Assembly: GCF_014652675.1 (NCBI RefSeq)
Contig: NZ_BMZG01000014.1
Span: 1 to 35,961 of the forward strand
Length of the DNA: 35,961 bases
Source: Formosimonas limnophila
Lineage (GTDB): Bacteria > Pseudomonadota > Gammaproteobacteria > Burkholderiales > Burkholderiaceae
Direction of reading: 5' to 3'
A program made the position numbers and the translations under genes. Shown piece after piece: positions 35,838 through 35,961 of the stretch (position 1 is its first letter; every line of letters begins with the position of its first letter). The notes below the pieces were generated by a model that saw nothing but the letters and a program-made list of their open reading frames with translations, was not told the DNA's origin and did no database searches.

Positions 35838-35961
35838 ATGGCAAAAGGTAAGTTTGAACGGACCAAACCGCACGTCAACGTCGGCACGATTGGTCACGTT
35901 GATCACGGTAAAACGACATTGACAGCAGCGATTACGACTGTATTGACGAAGAAGTTCGGCG
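35838..35961 (+). CDS. tuf: Elongation factor Tu, N-terminal part (cut by window end)
   Basis: EF-Tu delivers aminoacyl-tRNA to the ribosome. The first 41 codons are present: [20 protein letters not shown] then [12 protein letters not shown], which contains the P-loop [13 protein letters not shown] precedes the ATG. It follows tRNA-Thr by 43 nt in the classic Tyr-Gly-Thr-tuf arrangement. Confidence 0.97.
   Translation, partial: MAKGKFERTKPHVNVGTIGHVDHGKTTLTAAITTVLTKKFG

Overview
The window looks like a chromosomal segment of a betaproteobacterium, probably Burkholderiales, of moderate GC. The reasons are the HslV propeptide type, a DksA whose zinc-finger cysteines are mostly replaced, the order CobW-like gene - dksA - hslV - hslU, a birA-coaX pair, and the tRNA-Tyr - tRNA-Gly - tRNA-Thr - tuf operon. 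The genus cannot be fixed from the sequence alone.

Layout. (1) 1-7235: the tail of an outer-membrane beta-barrel protein, followed after 3 nt by a 2354-codon exported protein made of DUF11-like, SdrD B-like and prealbumin-like repeats that ends in an OmpA peptidoglycan-binding domain. A terminator follows. (2) 7258-8011: a decayed IS66-family transposase remnant. (3) 8043-20578, minus strand: a full glycogen metabolism cluster transcribed glgP > glgB > glgC > glgA > pgm > nudK > glgX, with a recognisable promoter before glgP. Pgm supplies glucose-1-phosphate, GlgC makes ADP-glucose, GlgA elongates, GlgB branches, and GlgP and GlgX degrade. A Nudix hydrolase sits inside the cluster. (4) 20850-24205, plus strand: a broken yjdJ-type acetyltransferase next to an intact yjdI-type ferredoxin, then exodeoxyribonuclease III and an AmpG-type permease. 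(5) 24339-25948, minus strand: birA and coaX, overlapping by 4 nt. (6) 25975-31157, plus strand: a 2Fe-2S ferredoxin, an alpha/beta hydrolase, a degenerate CobW-like protein, dksA, a broken lipoprotein gene, then the HslVU protease. (7) 31329-34949: a frameshifted patD aldehyde dehydrogenase, a methyltransferase, and (minus) an AIM24-family protein. (8) 34965-35961: dgkA (minus), then a strong sigma70 promoter driving three tRNAs and the start of tuf.

Most of this is core metabolism and housekeeping. The less ordinary parts are the barrel plus giant OmpA-anchored repeat protein at the left edge, the CobW-like protein that has lost its P-loop beside dksA, the Nudix gene in the glycogen cluster, and four separately disrupted genes (IS66 transposase, yjdJ, a lipoprotein, patD). 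I found no CRISPR array, prophage or clear defence system.
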